Assembly (NCBI GenBank): GCA_021521415.1 | Contig: JAIQDT010006491.1 | Coordinates: 62,001 to 126,000 of the forward strand | Source: Bidens hawaiensis | Taxonomy: Eukaryota > Streptophyta > Magnoliopsida > Asterales > Asteraceae | DNA length: 64,000 nucleotides | Direction of reading: 5' to 3' | Shown: positions 24,971-36,589 of the stretch, piece after piece | Layout: every line of letters begins with the position of its first letter | Position numbering within the stretch: the stretch's first letter is position 1 | Program-made: the position numbers and the translations under genes | The notes under the pieces: generated by a model | Told to the model about the DNA's origin: nothing | Databases searched by the model: none | Seen by the model: the letters and a program-made list of their open reading frames with translations, nothing else

Positions 24971-26016
24971 TGAAGAAACGTGGATCGACTCACTGGTAGA
25001 CAATCTACTTTCCTCGGGTGTGATTACACTATTTCACCGATGGTTTTCTTGGATCTGTGCTCTTCCACCTACAAAATGAACAGCACCGTCAACTTACCCC
25101 TCAGAAAGGGACAGAGGGGTCCTTTTTGGGGTAACCCTCCGGTGTGAGAATAAGTATTTGTGGGAGAAGATAATAATATCAGAGTAAGGAAATCTGGAGA
25201 GTATTGCTTAATAGCTGAATACTCTGTAATTTGCTGTGACTGTGTGTGTTACTGACTGTAACTGTCTGTGAGTGAATGTAATTGAATGTGAATGAATATG
25301 ATTGAATGTCCCTCCTTGTGGAGTTGATGCTCTATTTATAGTGCTAGGGTTTCCACTGATTGGGCTCAGCCTTGTTGGCCTCCTCCAATTGCTCTGCGCC
25401 ACGTGTCCTCTGGGACACCTGGTGCTTTCTCATTGGTTATAATCACGTGGTAGCACATGGGTTATGCTGAGTTGTCCACCTTTCATTTGGCAGCTGTCAA
25501 CATCAGCATATTCTTATTCCTTAAAAAGATACCTTCTGGAAGGTTGTCTGACGTGCACAATCAAGGTTGCCCTAATCCTGATTTGGATAAGGATGAGGTT
25601 GATTATGTGCATGTGTGATACGCGCCTATCCTGAGGATGCGCGAGGTCTTCTCTTTATTCTCACGCGCAGATGTTTCATGCGCAGATGTGATATGTACGA
25701 GCATGTGATATGCGCCACGCGCGGATGCGCCATGCGCATATGTGATATGCGTGAGCATATGTGATGCGTGAGCATAGGTGATGCCTGAGCATCTGTGGTG
25801 CCTGGGCATATGATGCCTGAGCATGTGTGGTGCCTGGGCATATGATGCCTGAGCATGTGTGGTGCCTGGGCATATGATGCCTGAGCATATGTGATATGCG
25901 CCATGCGCATAGGTTTTGCCTTTGTGCCTTCGTAATGTCTTGATTTCAAGCCTCTTGTCTATATCTTGTGGGTTGACCCGCCTTGCTCGGTGTTGAGGCG
26001 GGTACATACCTCTTCA
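24971..26016 (-). repeat. Tat element 3' LTR
   Basis: This 1046 bp LTR starts TGAAGAAACG and ends CCTCTTCA on the plus strand. Its right part (about 25680-25905) is a minisatellite of GAGCATATGTG/GCCTGGGCATATGAT units. Several overlapping minus-strand open frames there are only translations of the repeat. On the plus side it is followed by the purine tract of the element (C-rich on the plus strand). Confidence 0.92.
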
Positions 26017-26032
26017 AGCCCCCCCAGTCTAA
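26017..26032 (-). promoter_or_regulatory. Polypurine tract of the Tat element
   Basis: The minus strand reads GACTGGGGGGGCT directly against the 3' LTR, in the expected place for the plus-strand primer. Confidence 0.8.
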
Positions 26033-26228
26033 TGTGTGTCTTGTCTCGCGCGAGCGAGGTAAGATAGATGTTAGACTAAATAGTTTGCTCTTTTAGTAGG
26101 GGTTTTGTCTTTTTCTTCTTATTATTCATCGTTGCACGAAATTCTATCCTTTTAGTTGAAAACGAATCGTCCCTATACGTGATGGAGACGTGTCAGACCT
26201 TTCGTGTGCTCGAGGTGCTACAGTTGCC

Positions 26229-26430
26229 TTTCGTGTCCCCTCACAGAGTGTCAGGAACACGTGTCGCGCTCGCATTGGCCCGTTCCTGCGAGTGGTGGCG
26301 CGTGAACTCTGGCAACAGCTGTATTATTTCTTTTCGTGTCCCCTCACACAGTGTGATTGACACGTGTCGCGCTTCCGTTGGCTTACACCTGCGAGTGGGG
26401 GCGCATGAAGTCCGATCAGCACCCATTTTT
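26229..26430 (+). promoter_or_regulatory. Duplicated G-box promoter block of the antisense gene
   Basis: Two imperfect direct copies of about 100 bases (26229-26331 and 26332-26430) each hold TTCGTGTCCCCTCACA, a CACGTG core (26258-26263 and 26361-26366) and CCTGCGAGTG. They lie directly upstream of a TATA box on the plus strand. CACGTG is the plant G-box, bound by bZIP and bHLH factors, so the block probably forms an upstream activating region; this is inferred, not shown. Confidence 0.55.
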
Positions 26431-26444
26431 CTCTCTCCTGGGCC

Positions 26445-26451
26445 TATAAAA
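26445..26451 (+). promoter_or_regulatory. TATA box of the antisense gene
   Basis: CCTATAAAAGCC fits the plant TATA consensus. It lies about 150 bases upstream of the ATG at 26595, which leaves a pyrimidine-rich 5' leader of about 110-120 bases. Confidence 0.65.
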
Positions 26452-26594
26452 GCCAGCCCTTAGAGTTTTTTATTCTTCATCTTCTTGTTTATTATTCAGA
26501 GCTCTTTTCTTTCTTTCCTTGTCTTCCGATTATCTTTGTTCTGCTTCCAAACATCTGTTCTTCAGAAGCAACCTTTGTTCGTTGTCGCAATTGT

Positions 26595-29500
26595 ATGTCT
26601 GATAGCTCAGACAACACAATCTCCCCCATCCATTGCCGTAGAAAATCGTTAGTAATGTCTACATTGAAGAAGACCGGCAAGGGGAAGAAGGCTGCTGAGG
26701 TCTCATCGGAGGAGGTAGGGAGGACCAAGGCCGTGAAGAGGTGGAATGAAATCCCCTGCAAACTGAGGCAGGATGATCTTGACAGCCTTATCGCCTCTCA
26801 GGGTTTCCTCCCCGTGTTTGGCTGCATGTTGCCTGGGGCCGGGCAAACGGCGGCGGACCCGCCTACCGGCTATATATCCCTTTATAGCCATTTTTTCACC
26901 CACTGCAACCTTCGTCTCCCGATGACAAGGTTTGTGGGTGCACTGCTGAAGTTTTATGGGATTCATATATCCCAAGTCCATCCGTTTGGACTTGTGCGCA
27001 TGACTCACTTTGAGTTCATGTGCAAATCCCAGCGCGAGGAGCCCACCCCTCGGCGCTTTCAGTTTTTTTACAAGCCCAAGATCCAAGATTCTTGGTTCTC
27101 ATTTATTCCTCGCAGTCAGAAGGTGAAGTGCTCCACTGTTTCATTCAAGAGCCTTCATGACTGGTCTGAGAGGTTTTTTTACATAAGGGCTGGTGTAATC
27201 CCCATCCGTATGACCATGCGATCGATCTCTTCTGCGCCTGCGGATGTGGGTGTCCTCAAGAACCCAACTGGTGCCTGGGTTAATAAGCTGACCGCTGAAC
27301 CATCCCCCGCCAAGAACATTTGTGAGGAGGCGCTGGTGGGGGTTGGTATGAGCAAGAGGTGGGCGGACAGCGCGCTTGAGCCCGTTATCCAAGTCGACGG
27401 GTTGTGTAAGTTAATCTCATTGCTTTACTTCTGCGCGAATATAATTCTTTTTGCTGATATCATTTGACTTGTTTTGTGCAGTCACCAAGGAGTATATCCA
27501 TGCCGCCTATGATGAGCACATGGAGGGTGGATCCGTCGCGCTGGGCGCTGGGGAGGTTGGCTTCCCTGATCGCTTTGATGACATGTTCATCCCTGTTGAT
27601 CTGGGATTTCCGTTTGACAGCGATGCGCCTGGTAAGCCTTTGTACTTATGCATTTGCCTTTATAATACCAAATTTGGCTAACACTTCTGTTGCATGTATT
27701 GTAGATGCGCTTGAAAATTACGAGCTGGAGCTCGCGGAAGAGGAGGAGGAAGAGGAGCCGCCCCAACTAAAGCGTAAAGCTAAGGGGAAAACTGGCGCAG
27801 GGGCCAGTAAGAAACAGAAGAAGGATGATGCCCCTGTTGTTCAGGATCCTCCTACTCAGGCGGGGGGATTTGGGAAAACCCAGGGGTTTACCACCAAGGT
27901 TTCCTTGTCTTCCCTGCCTCAAAAAGTGGGCAGACCTCCTGTCCACTTGAGGTATGGTGGCGCTACCTCCTCCCTTCGCGCTACGGAAAAGGGAAGTGGC
28001 ATTGCGCCTTCGACAGGTATCCTTTGCTTATCCTTTATGTCCCTATGAGCGCGATTCTGATAGAATTACTAATGAATCTTTGCTCACTCAAATGTTTGTA
28101 GAGCCGGCGACAGCGCAACAAGATGCCGAGGCTGCGCCGGAGGTCGCTTCGAAGTCCCCTGTTTTACCCTCAAAGAAGGGTAGAATGGACTTCATGGCGA
28201 TGTTTGCTTCGCGAACGGAGTTGCGCCAAGGTACGTATTGCGCTCTTATTTTCTGACTTTCTTTTAGATCAAGTCATGAACCATTTCTTTTTGTTGATTT
28301 TTTCATAGAAGCCGTAGCTGGCGCACAAGCTGCTGGCGGCACTCCTGGCGCCGGTGCCAGCGCCGTTGGCTCTGCTCCTGCTCCTGCAAGCGACAAATCT
28401 CCCCTCATCGGGATTACTAAGGAGCAGGAGGCCGTTTTGCGCGCCGACCTGGCGGCGTCGAGACCTCCCTCACCTCCTCCTGCACACAGCCCTCCTCGCG
28501 AGACCGATTTTGGCTCTAGGTCGCAGGAGAAAAGGCCTGTTTCCGAGGAGGATGAGGAGTTTGAAGTTGAAGACTCTGACCGCGGTCGCGCCAGTCCTGC
28601 AGCGCCACGAGGCTTCGCGGCGGAGCCTTCTCGTGGGGCTGGCGCTGACTTTTCTGCTTCATCCCTGCAGGTATAGTTTCTTTTTTGCTCCGCTGCGCGA
28701 ACTTCCATCTTAATGTTTTGATGACTTAGATAATTACTTTGTTTTTGCAGGAAGCCGATCACATTTACCGCCCGAGATGGAATATTACTGAAGACAGCAC
28801 ATTTCAGTCCATGGGTGTGTGTGCGGAATTCTGGGCTCATGCTGTGCCTCCATCTGAAAGGAGGTTCCAGGAGGACCGCGCTCGCGACGACCTGCTCAAC
28901 GATCATATGTTTGCTGGGTCGGCCTTCTTTGCTGCCTCCCAAGAGCTTCGCTCTGATTACGTAAAAGTACGTGATGCTCTTGCGGAAGCCAAGCAAGAGG
29001 CTAAGGTGTCTGCTTGGCATCTTTCTGATGCTCGCGAGAGAGCTGAGAAGCTCCAAGCAGAGCTCAGTGAGAACAGAGCAAGTGCCAACAGCGCCTTCGT
29101 GAAGCGCGGGCATGAGCTTCAGGCTGCGCGGGAGAAGCTGCAGGCGGCGGAGGCGGATGCGGCCAAGTACGCGCGCAGAGCGCGCGACTTAGAGCTGGAG
29201 GCGGAGGCGCGTGACCAAGCTCTTGTCCAGTCTATAACTGAAAAATCATCGCTGGAGAGTGAGGTTGCGCGCCTGAAGAAAGAGCTGGCGGCCGCGCAGG
29301 CCGATAAAGATGAAGCCTTGGCGACGGCAGCGTCTAGCCAGGAAGCACTTGATGCTGCGTGGGCGGAAAAAGAAGAAGCTTTGGCGGCAGCAGCGTCCGA
29401 CAAAGAGGAGCTGAAAAAGACTAAGGAAACTGTTGAGTTATTAAACTCTCAGATTCCTGCCCTCGAGACGTCTGTTGCTGGCCTCGCGCAGGATCGCCAA

Positions 29501-30112
29501 TGGCTAATCTCACAGGGCATGACTCGTTGCGCTTTCGCGATGAAATACTCAGACGAGTTTCAGGCCCTTGTGATGGACTGCAACGCTGCCGCGCGCTTGG
29601 TGGGGCGAGCTGAAGGGTTTACGGATGGCTATGAATATGGCATGCTGAAGAAGAACCCATCCGAGTACCCTTATCAGAGCTCCGTTGCCTGCGCGGACAT
29701 GGCCGCAATGGGGGAGAAGTATATGAATACTCCCATTCCTATCCTTGCGCAGGTATTTTAACCTTTATGAGATTACCTTGACTTATTTTCTAAGTCTTTT
29801 TGTACTCATATTTTCGCTTATGATTTGCAGATATCCGCGCTTGCTGACCAGCCCGATCTCGTCGCGCTAAAGAAATTACTTGACGAGTGCGAAGGGGCTG
29901 GCGGCGGCGATGATGGCGCGACGAATGCTGGCGTTGCTAGCGGCTCTGGCGTGGCCAAAGGATCCGCTCCTGACACTGTCGTGATAGAAGACTCCATTCA
30001 GGACGAAGAACTTGACTATGGTCAGTTTGGAGATGACGAGGAGCAGGCTGCGCCAGATGCCGAGGGCGATGATGAGGATGATGAAGAGGCTGATGTCGAC
30101 GTGGAGACTTGA
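26595..30112 (+). CDS. Antisense spliced gene in Tat element: gypsy-type transposon domain plus coiled coil
   Basis: Seven exons join in one open frame of about 1015 codons: 26595-27405, 27482-27631, 27705-28016, 28102-28230, 28309-28670, 28751-29752 and 29831-30112. All six introns (roughly 70-90 bases) are GT-AG and the phases fit at each junction. Exon 1 residues about 57-210 resemble the Pfam family called 'putative gypsy type transposon' (blocks GYISLYSHFFTHCNLRLP and FQFFYKPKIQDSWF). Exons 2-5 are a low-complexity acidic, Lys- and Pro-rich linker. Exon 6 holds a long Ala/Glu/Lys coiled coil (about residues 660-840), then a conserved-looking block (ARLVGRAEGFTDGYEYG). Exon 7 ends in an acidic tail. 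The gene runs convergent to pol. Function is unknown; antisense ORFs in this position are reported for Retand-like elements. Confidence 0.8.
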
Positions 30113-31059
30113 GAAGCCCTTCATGTTTTTTTTTTTTTTTTTTTTTTTATTTGTAGTTTGTATCTCATCTTGTAAACTTGTAAATTTCAATGCTTTGGAA
30201 TGAAATTCTGTTTTTCCCTTCTTCGCATCTTGCGCATTCCCCATTCATCTCTTTATATTGAATGTTTGCTTGTTGAATATAAGATATGCTTGCACGTTGG
30301 AATAAGAACAAGGTTGTAAGGAATTTATTATACTTAACCCTTGCCATATTGTAAGTGATTTTGCCATATCTTGATTATGTTGACACGTGTCTTGGTGCTT
30401 TCATTATTCCTCTTTTGCGCGACGTTATCGCGCGTTTATGGAATTATGAGTTTTTAGCCTTTACGTGTCAATGTGTTGCTCAGATATCCATTACAATTTT
30501 ATGCGCGACCTCGACCTGAGACCTTAACAACTATGTTTTGGCATTTGCTTTGCCTTAGTTGTGTTTAGGTGTTTTATGGTCAGGCTGCGCAGCATGTAAG
30601 ATGGATGTTGTGAGTGATTTGAGCTAAGGCTCACATTATTGGGCTAAGGCCCTGGCGTTTTAGAGTTAAGACTCATTAACGCGTTTGAGCTTGAAGCTCG
30701 CGCATGTATGTTTTACTTCGTTTTATTTCGTTTTGATGTCAATACCATGTTGTCATATTGCTCAAAATTAATAAAGAGAAGTGTGAAACATGTATGCAAA
30801 AGGTAATAGAATTGGGCTAAGGCCCTGACGTTTTAGAGTTAAGACTCGTTAACGCGTTTGAGCTTGAAGCTCGCGCATGTATGTTTTACTTCGTTTTTAT
30901 TTCGTTTTGATGTCAATACAATGTTGTCATATTGCTCAAAACTAATAAAGGGAAGTGTGAAACATGTATGCAAAAGGTGATAGAATCCACATTAAGAGAA
31001 GATAGCGCGTATCATTATTCATAATGGCTTAAAAAGCCTTGATTACAAACTTGACATTT
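30113..31059. repeat. Convergent intergenic spacer with a 173 bp tandem duplication
   Basis: Follows the antisense gene stop with a T-run at about 30127-30148. Two near-identical units, 30638-30810 and 30811-30988, each start ATTGGGCTAAGGCCCT and include TTAACGCGTTTGAGC and ACATGTATGCAAAAGG. It separates the 3' ends of two convergent genes (antisense gene and pol). GGGCTAAGGCCC and AGCTTGAAGCT are short palindromes within it. No open frame is supported. Confidence 0.75.
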
Positions 31060-33684
31060 TTACATGAAACATTTTCTAAGCTGTGCCGCGTTCCATGCGT
31101 GCGGGATCTTCTTTCCATTCAAATCTTTTAAAGCGTATGCGCCTTTTCCCAATTCTTCCGAGACTTGATAAGGTCCCTCCCAATTGGGGGACATTTTTCC
31201 CGGGGGTATCGCGCGGCTTGCTTCATTGTTTCGAAGGACAAAATCATTTTTCTTGACGTGGCATTCTTTCACGCGCTGGTTGTAATATTTTTCCAGTTTT
31301 TTCTTGTATTTGGCTTCACTGATGATAGCCGCCTCTCTGCGCCCTTCAAGTAAGTTGAGATCCAACCTTCTTTCGCGCTCGTTATCAATCTTGCTCATCA
31401 TGAGCACTCTATGGGATGGGCATCCAACTTCTGCTGGAATCATTGCCTCTGTTCCATAGGTTAGGCTGAACGGGGATTCGCCATTGCTGGTTTTGCTTAA
31501 TGTCCTGTGTGCCCACAGGACATTAGGTAGCTCTTCGACCCAAGAATGGGATTCTCCCTCCAACCTTTTCTTCAGCCCATTTAACAAGCTTTGGTTCGCG
31601 CGTTCCACTTGTCCATTCCCCTGAGGGTGATAAACTGAAGTGAAAATTTGGTTGATGCGCAATTCCTTGAGCCAGCTGGATATCTTCTTGTCAGTGAATT
31701 GCTTGCCATTATCGCTCACAATTTCCATGGGCAAGCCAAAACGGCATATGATGTGGCTCCAGATAAACTGCTTCATCGCTTCGGCTGTTATTTTTGCTAG
31801 TGGCTTAGCTTCAACCCATTTTGTAAAATAATCTACTGCCACTACCAAAAATTTTACTCGCCCAGGCGCTTGCGGTAGGGGACCCACAATGTCGATTGCC
31901 CATTTGTGGAAAGGCCATGCTGAGGTTACTGGAATCAAGTTGTTCTTTGGCCGCATGGTGTTTGGCGCATAGCTCTGACATGCTTTGCATTTTTGGATCT
32001 CTTTTAAAGCGTCCAAGTACATGCCTGGCCAATAGTAGCCTGCGCTCATTGCCTTGGCAACCACCATGCGCGGGCCAGCATGAATTCCACAGATTCCTTC
32101 GTGTATCTCTCTGATCACATAGCTTGCTTCCTCAGCATCTAGGCATTTCATGAGCGGCCCAAGATAAGAGCGTCGATATAATGTACCATCAAGCAGTTCA
32201 TAATTCTGCGCCTTGTGTCTTATCTTCCTCGTTTGTGCGCGATCATCTGGTACTTTTCCCTCCTTCAAGAATTCCATTATTGGAGTTATCCATGATGAAG
32301 GGGTTGTATGAGTTACCAGGACAGACTTCGCTACCACCGACGGGTTGCTTATTACTTCTACCCTGACATCTTTGCCAAAGTGATCAAAACTGGTTGATGC
32401 CATCTTGCTCAGTGCGTCAGCAGATTTGTTTTCACTGCGCGGAATATGAATGATTCTGAAGCAGTCAAACTGCTCGATGAGCTTTTTCGCCTGCTCTAGA
32501 TATAGAGGCATGGTGTTCTCCTTGGCATCATAAAGGCCATTGACCTGTGCTGCTACCAAGTATGAATCAACATGGGCCTCTAGCTTTTTAACCCCGAATT
32601 TGTGCGCGATGCGCAGGCCAGCTAGCAGGGCTTCATACTCAGCCTCATTGTTGGTGCTCTTGAAGTCCAACCTGATGGCGTAAGTATATTCATGATTTTC
32701 TGGATCCACCAGTTTGAGGCCTGCGCCGGACCCTTCGTTGTTTGAAGCTCCGTCAGTGAACAATCTCCAAACATTTTCTTCATCATTGGCTCGCGGAGGG
32801 TCTACCTCGCGCTTAGCCTCTTCAACTCTTCCTTCGGGGATTTCCGCGATGAAATCAGCTAAAACTTGTCCCTTTATTGCTGGACGGGGCTTATAGGAGA
32901 TCGTGTGCTCTCCTAATTCCAGCGCCCACTTTGTCAGCCTTCCTGAGAGCGCGGGGCGCCGCAAGACTTGCTGGACGTTGTAACCAGTCAGTACTTCAAT
33001 GGGATGACCATTGAAATATCTATGAAGCTTGCGCGACGCGTGTGTTAGTGACAAAACTAACTTTTCCATGATGGAGTAGCGCGTCTCAGGATCTGTCAGC
33101 ACCCGACTCACATAGTATATTGGCGTTTGGATTCCCTTGCGATCCACCAATAATACTGCGCCGATGGCGCGCTCTCCTGCTGATAGGTATAATGTCAAAG
33201 TTTCACCAGGAAGTGGAGCTGTGAGCGCGGGCAGATTTACCAAACATTCTTTTATCTCCCTGAAAGCTTGCTCGGCCTCAGGGGTCCATTTGAATTGGCT
33301 TTTCTTTAAGCAATTCCTCAATGTGTTGACAAACGTGGTAGATTTGCTTGCGTGGTTCGCTAGGAACCTGTTGATTGAAACCAATCTACCATTCAGCTTC
33401 TAGACTTCTTTCATGGTGGATGGCGAGGGCATGTCAAGGATGGCCTCCACCTTTTCAGGGTTCACCTTGAAACCATCCTTGGTGACCATTACACCTAGAA
33501 ATTTTCCCTCTAGTACGCCGAAAGTACATTTGCTCGGATTGAGCTTCATGTTAACTTCCTTTAGGCGCCCAAGGGTTTCTTCGATGTCTTTGAGCATTTG
33601 CTTTTCCTCCCTGCTCTTGATCACCAAATCATCCACATAGACTTCTAGGTTTCTTCCGATTTGATCGCTGAAAACGGCATCCAT
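31060..33684 (-). pseudogene. pol: Tat pol: RT end, two RNase H domains, integrase
   Basis: The frame 31060-33384 plus 33400-33684 is one reading frame split by a single TAG at about 33400-33402. In order: RT palm with an intact YVDDLVIKS box (about residues 16-24 of the 33684 piece), RT thumb, a degenerate first RNase H (LYLSAGERAIGAVLL, where a catalytic Asp is expected), and a second RNase H with TDGASNNEGSGAG, NNEAEYEALLAGL, HVDSYLVAAQVNG and SADALSKM, so all four acidic residues are present. Integrase follows: a zinc region HEGICGIHAGPR ending CKACQSY, then a core with WAIDIVGPLPQ, VSDNGKQF and GNGQVERANQ. The stop would truncate the product before RNase H. Confidence 0.9.
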
Positions 33685-36521
33685 AAGTCATTGGTAGGTG
33701 GCGCCCGCATTCTTCAAACCAAAGGGCATTTTTGTGTAGCAAAAAACACCCTTGTCGGTTCTAAATGCGGTCTTGTCCTCATCTTGTGGTGCCATTTGAA
33801 TCTGGTGATAGCCTTTGTAGGCATCCAGGAAACATTTGAGCTTGAATGGCGCCACGGAGTCCACCTTTGCGTCGATGTTTGGGAGGGGGTAACAATCTTT
33901 TGGGCACGCTTTGTTGGGGTCTTTGAAGTCAATGCACATCCTCCACGACCCGTTACTTTTCTTTACCATCACAGGATTGGCTACCCACGTCTGGTATCGT
34001 ATCGGGCGGATGATGTTTGCGCGCAGTAAATCCTCAACCTGCTCATTCATGGCCCTCGTTTTCTCCTCCCCCATGACTCTCTTCTTTTGAGCAATTGGCT
34101 CTACAGACTTGAACGTGTTGAGAGAATATTGTGCCAGGTCTCGCGGGACCCCAGTCATATCAGAGTGTTGCCACGCGAAGACCGACATATATGCTGTGAG
34201 CAACCTTTTCATTCTCAACCTCGTGTCGTATGATATCGTAGCGCCAATTGTGATTTTTTGCTCCGGGAATTTCGGGTTGAGAATCCATTCCTCTGGCGCG
34301 TTTTCTGCCATTGGAATTTTCATTCTCCCCTCCCGCGGAGTACTTGTCACTGCGCACAAATGATCTCGGTATACAAAAGTTACACCTGTTGGTGTTGGGA
34401 ACCCCAACGCGCCGTGCGCTGGCGACGGTATGGCGTTAAATTGGGCAATCGTTCCTCTACCCAAGATCATATTGTGGCAAGAAGTGGTGGGCAAGACCAA
34501 GAAGTTGACAACTTCGGCTCGCTTGTGTTTCTCATCCCCCATAGTTAGCTCAAATTGTATTTGACCTAGGGGATGAATGATTTCATTTGAAACACCAGAG
34601 ATTGGTGCATTCACAATTTCAAGCCTCGCTTGGTCTGCCGGATCCAGTTTTCTGAAACATTGCTCATACATGATGTCTGATTCGCTGCCAGTGTCCACCA
34701 GGACTTTTGACACTTCGTAATGAGCAATGTGTGTAGTGATAACAAGAGGACTGCTGATGGAAGGGCCTCCCCTGATTCTTGGGAAGATGACTTGTTGCTC
34801 GCGCCAATCTCCTTGGATTTGCGCGCTTCTCTTTCTTGATATTTGCCCTTGCCTTCCTCCCTCGGCTACACAGATTCTTTTGTACTTTTTGCTGGCTGAG
34901 GCTCCTGATTGTTCATTTTCTGGTATTGAGTTTTTTACCAGGTGAGCCAGCTTGCCTGATTTCACATCCTTTTCAATTGCATCCTTCAAGTGGTGGCATG
35001 CGTCAGTGTTGTGTCCTGTGGACTTATGAAACTCACAGTACTTGCCACTGTCTGATGGTCCCTTGTAGTGTAGTGGCTTAGGGCTTTTGAAATGGACATT
35101 CTCAGTGCTTAACACCTGTGAAGGCGTTTTAGTGAGGGAAGTCCATATTCTTGGCAGAGGTCTGTTAGGATCTCTGCCGCCTTCCCTCTTGTCACCCTCC
35201 CCGCGATTACGAACATCTTTTTGGGGCTGGGGTGAGCTTGGTTGCGCCTGCTTTTCTGCGGAAGAAAAACTGGTTGGTTGCAACCTGGACCATACAGAGT
35301 TCTGTTTGCCCCTTTTTTCTTTGCTGCGCGGTGACTCAGCTTGATGCGCTCTTTCTCTTGCCCTATCTTGGGCAATTTGTTTTTCATTTCTCGCGAAAAC
35401 TCGCGATGCTTCCATTAACTTGGCCCACGTGGTGGGCATGCCATCTCTGCTTACGAGAGCTCGGCGGAGTTGATCACTGCGCGCGCCTTGTATAAAGGCC
35501 ACGCGCAATAGTTGCTCAGTGATACCTCCGATTGCCAGAGACTCCTGATTGAAACGAGTGATGTAGTCTTCAATCGTTTCATCATTCCTGCGCACGCAGT
35601 GCATGATGTCATCAGGGTCGCGCGTGTGTCTGCGCTGCTGTACGAAGTGGGCTTGGAACTTTTCCAATAGTTCCTCGAACCCATCAATTTGCCCAGTCGG
35701 CAAGCTCTCGAACCAGACACGCGCCGCGCCCGTTAGGCAGCGAGCAAACATGTGACACCATGTTGGCATCGTCCAGCTCTCTAGGTTTCCCGTGTTGTAA
35801 AAACCTTGCAAGAAATCGTCTGGATCTGTTGTGCCGTCATATTTGCCCAAACCACTTGGCATCTTGGTTTTGTGCTGGATGGGGGCCTTAGCGATGCGCT
35901 CAGTGAACTTTGAGTGTTTCACCAAGATGGCTGGTCTGTACGGTGTGGTTACGTCCACTTGCCCTCTAACTGGTGGGCTGTACGGTATGTGCAGATCCAG
36001 ATCGGCTCTGGTTCCAGGCGCCATGTTCACAGGCGCGCGGAGCTGTGAGCCTCCTGCATGAGTATCTCACGTCTTCCTCATGCTGTGCACTTCTTCATCA
36101 CTGAACTCAGTGTGTGCAGTGTGAACAGAATGTCCTTCTTCCGGCGCGCGCGGCCTTTTTGTTCCATGAACAGTTTGCTTATCAAACGCTTGCCTTTGTG
36201 TTAAGTCGGCTAGCTTTTTCTGTTTGACCATCTCATTGTACTTGTCCATTAGACGCCGCTGCTCGTTTATGAGCCATTCTTTAGGATCATTTGTTTCATC
36301 TTCTGGACCCATTGGTCCTTTTTGTTTCGCGCCGGCAAGATTTTGTAACGTAAGATCGTCTGGAGGAGTTTCAGTCTGGCCGTGAGGAGTTGTGATGAAG
36401 GGACGGTTACTGGTGGTGCGCGTAGAATCACGCGGCCCCTCAGAAACTGCTGTCCCTCATTAACATCCTCACGTTCAATATCCTCCAGAACTTGATCAAC
36501 GTTATGAACGCCAGAAACCAT
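33685..36521 (-). pseudogene. gag-pol: Tat gag, protease and N-terminal RT, with stops and a frameshift
   Basis: The start is taken at 36521 (MVSGVHNVDQVLED). A frameshift lies at about 36310-36380, where wording passes from the 36267-36521 frame to that of 36067-36312. A TGA at 36067-36069 interrupts gag before NMAPGTRADLD, and a TGA at 33685-33687 interrupts RT right after the ATYQ block. Between these, 33688-36030 is open. It has a retrotransposon gag domain (FARCLTGAARVWFESLP, near residues 70-86), a CX2HX4HX4C cluster (CEFHKSTGHNTDAC), a protease site VLVDTGSESDIMYE, and RT up to MPFGLKNAGATYQ. The copy depends on other elements for movement. Confidence 0.88.
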
Positions 36522-36580
36522 GGTGATTTTTTTTTTTATATATAGATCTGATGAGATCTGATTGCCGTTGTAACAGCGGA

Positions 36581-36588
36581 TGGCGCCA
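36581..36588 (-). promoter_or_regulatory. Primer binding site of the Tat element
   Basis: The minus strand reads TGGCGCCA one base inside the 5' LTR, continuing ATCCGCTGTTAC. The first bases fit tRNAs ending in GGCGCCA; the exact tRNA was not identified. Confidence 0.65.
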
Positions 36589-36589
36589 A

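Noticed and set aside
25603..26007. Overlapping minus-strand frames of 70-134 codons in the Tat LTR (and at 37222-37643)
   Set aside because: They are translations of a minisatellite in several frames with His/Ala/Gly repeats and have no start or domain support.
28274..29113. Minus-strand frame of 279 codons
   Set aside because: It lies exactly opposite exons 5-6 of the spliced plus-strand gene and has low-complexity composition; it is a shadow of GC-rich coding.
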